In this document: in pieces, positions 62,978 through 64,000 of the stretch
Layout: the number at the start of each line of letters is the position of its first letter
Numbering within the stretch: the stretch's first letter is position 1
From: Mesopusillimonas faecipullorum
GTDB lineage: Bacteria > Pseudomonadota > Gammaproteobacteria > Burkholderiales > Burkholderiaceae_B
Direction: 5' to 3'
NCBI RefSeq assembly: GCF_020539505.1
Contig: NZ_JACDXW010000001.1
Span: forward strand, 124,001-188,000
DNA length: 64,000 nt
The notes under the pieces: model-generated
What the model was told of the DNA's origin: nothing
Seen by the model: only the letters and a program-made list of their open reading frames with translations
Database searches by the model: none
Translations under genes and position numbers: made by a program

Positions 62978-64000
62978 CTACAGGCCTAAAAACTGAAAAG
63001 GCTGGGCGGGTTGAAAGTAGCTGTGCACCTCGCCGGCCAGTGTGCGGCTTTGATTAGGGCCTAGTGCCAGCTTTAGGGTTTGGCCGGTTTCCTGGGAAAA
63101 ATCCAGTTCTTTAAGGTCGACCCAGAAGATATTGGGTGTCAGGGCTGATTCAAAAAAATAACGCAGGTGTTTTTGATCGGCTACCGTGCGCCAGCGGGTA
63201 GACGCAATATTGGGCTGGTCGGGAGTCGAGATGCCAAAGGGGACGGAGACGTTGCGTATGACGCTGAACACACTGGCAATGGATTTCAGTAAATCAGGCG
63301 TCTTGGGTACCGCATTTGCGTAAAAATAAGCCCGGGCAAAGCGATCGGGCGAGCGATTGGTTCCCGGCAGCACCATGGTTCCGCCGGCTTCTTGCCAGTA
63401 CTGGTTCATGGCCAGTTGTTTTCTGTAAGTGGGTGAGTTGGTCACCACCTGATATTGACTACCGTGATGGATGATCTGCTGCCCATCGATGTATTCCACA
63501 ATGGCGCTGTCACCCGTGGCATCGGAAATTGCCAAGTGCAAAGTGGCCAGCCTATCCTCGCCGGGAACATAGCTGGTCACCAAGGTGAAAGGCTCGGTGC
63601 GCAAGGTTTCGACTGCTTCGGACACCGTAGCAAAATTATCCAGCACATACTGAGCCCAGGCGGCAATCGTCAAACCGGGTTTGTCGCTGGGCTCTGGATA
63701 GGAAGACTCTACCAACCACAACACACTGGCGGACAAGCCCGCCTCGTTCAAACCATCCGTCGTGGAAATATCGTATCCGGTGGCCACGACACTTCCGTAT
63801 TTGGCTGTCCATTGCAGCGAGTTTTCGCCGGCCTCACCATTGCGTTTCATCCCCCGCGGAAACACCCATAAATTGGTTTCCACATCGAGACGCCAATCCA
63901 TGGAGCGAGCCGTAACAATCAAATCATCGGCGCCGTGATAGACAAAACGCGTACACGCTTGCGCCACGGGCATCACCACCATACTGCTGGCGCACGCCAC
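62978..64000 (-). CDS. Choloylglycine-hydrolase family (Ntn) amidase, exported; 5' end possibly beyond the window
   Basis: At least 340 residues. The visible N-terminus looks like the end of a signal peptide (SSMVVMPVAQA) followed by CTRFVYHGADDLIVTARSMDW. Cleavage would expose Cys as the Ntn nucleophile, with Arg (ARSMDW) in the expected place. Later motifs DGLNEAGLSASVLWL and YQVVTNSPTY (Asn) fit the family. Relatives include bile-salt hydrolase, penicillin V acylase and AHL acylases; the substrate here is unknown. The reading frame is open to the window edge, so the true start may lie outside. Confidence 0.85.
   Translation of the reverse strand: MACASSMVVMPVAQACTRFVYHGADDLIVTARSMDWRLDVETNLWVFPRGMKRNGEAGENSLQWTAKYGSVVATGYDISTTDGLNEAGLSASVLWLVESSYPEPSDKPGLTIAAWAQYVLDNFATVSEAVETLRTEPFTLVTSYVPGEDRLATLHLAISDATGDSAIVEYIDGQQIIHHGSQYQVVTNSPTYRKQLAMNQYWQEAGGTMVLPGTNRSPDRFARAYFYANAVPKTPDLLKSIASVFSVIRNVSVPFGISTPDQPNIASTRWRTVADQKHLRYFFESALTPNIFWVDLKELDFSQETGQTLKLALGPNQSRTLAGEVHSYFQPAQPFQFLGL

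Noticed and set aside
1-64000. Search for CRISPR arrays, rRNA, tRNA, insertion sequences and phage genes
   Set aside because: No regularly spaced repeats, no tRNA-like cloverleaf with CCA end, no rRNA signature and no transposase or integrase were noticed. This was by eye only; a tRNAscan/ISfinder run would settle it.

Overview
The window looks like chromosomal DNA of a beta-proteobacterium, most likely an Alcaligenaceae member near Pusillimonas, Castellaniella or Bordetella. This is inferred from protein character and gene neighbourhoods (dapA-bamC, DUF1841 beside small cytochromes c, a quinol-dependent NO reductase, both a dimeric and a monomeric isocitrate dehydrogenase); no search was run. 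Most of it is housekeeping sequence with short intergenic gaps, translationally coupled genes and hairpin terminators.

Layout. 1-3.3 kb: a truncated AraC regulator divergent from an alpha/beta hydrolase, a DUF481 outer-membrane protein and a DUF488 protein. 3.4-5.0 kb: a solitary flagellin gene with a sigma-28-type promoter. 5.0-7.2 kb: a small accessory patch holding an HslV/proteasome-like Ntn-hydrolase gene split by a -1 frameshift at an A7 run, and a Phd/PIN toxin-antitoxin pair with its own operator. 7.3-15.2 kb: GNAT, HslR, DUF486, a PAS-GGDEF protein with a destroyed signature, a hydrolase, and mutS with a ribosomal-oxygenase-like gene. 15.4-19.3 kb: norB (qNOR) divergent from cysG, with candidate NsrR and FNR/DNR sites between them. 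19.4-28.2 kb: bamC, dapA, an M50 peptidase, a YciO/Sua5 protein, ung, a four-gene MCE/Mla-type lipid transporter and a nitroreductase. 28.4-34.9 kb: a CHASE2 kinase / FecR-LysM / response-regulator operon, ispH, fkpB and radC. 34.9-43.5 kb: Zn-free L31 (rpmE2) with a Zur-like box, an ArnT-like glycosyltransferase, a MATE exporter, cfa, rpmB-rpmG, a secreted esterase and icd.

43.7-51.8 kb is a GC-rich catabolic block: a LysR regulator, an ALDH-GMC oxidoreductase-class II aldolase operon, and a convergent DctP-Q-M TRAP transporter operon. The ALDH promoter and the dctP promoter each carry a palindrome of the same design (CATAnCC, four bases, GGnTATG). This suggests one regulator controls both uptake and oxidation of an unidentified small substrate.

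51.9-64 kb: DUF1841, two small cytochromes c, a MoxR/VWA pair, an M16 peptidase, a tannase-like lipoprotein flanked by two related hairpins, a monomeric NADP-isocitrate dehydrogenase and a choloylglycine-hydrolase-family protein cut by the window end. I saw no rRNA, tRNA, CRISPR array or insertion sequence.
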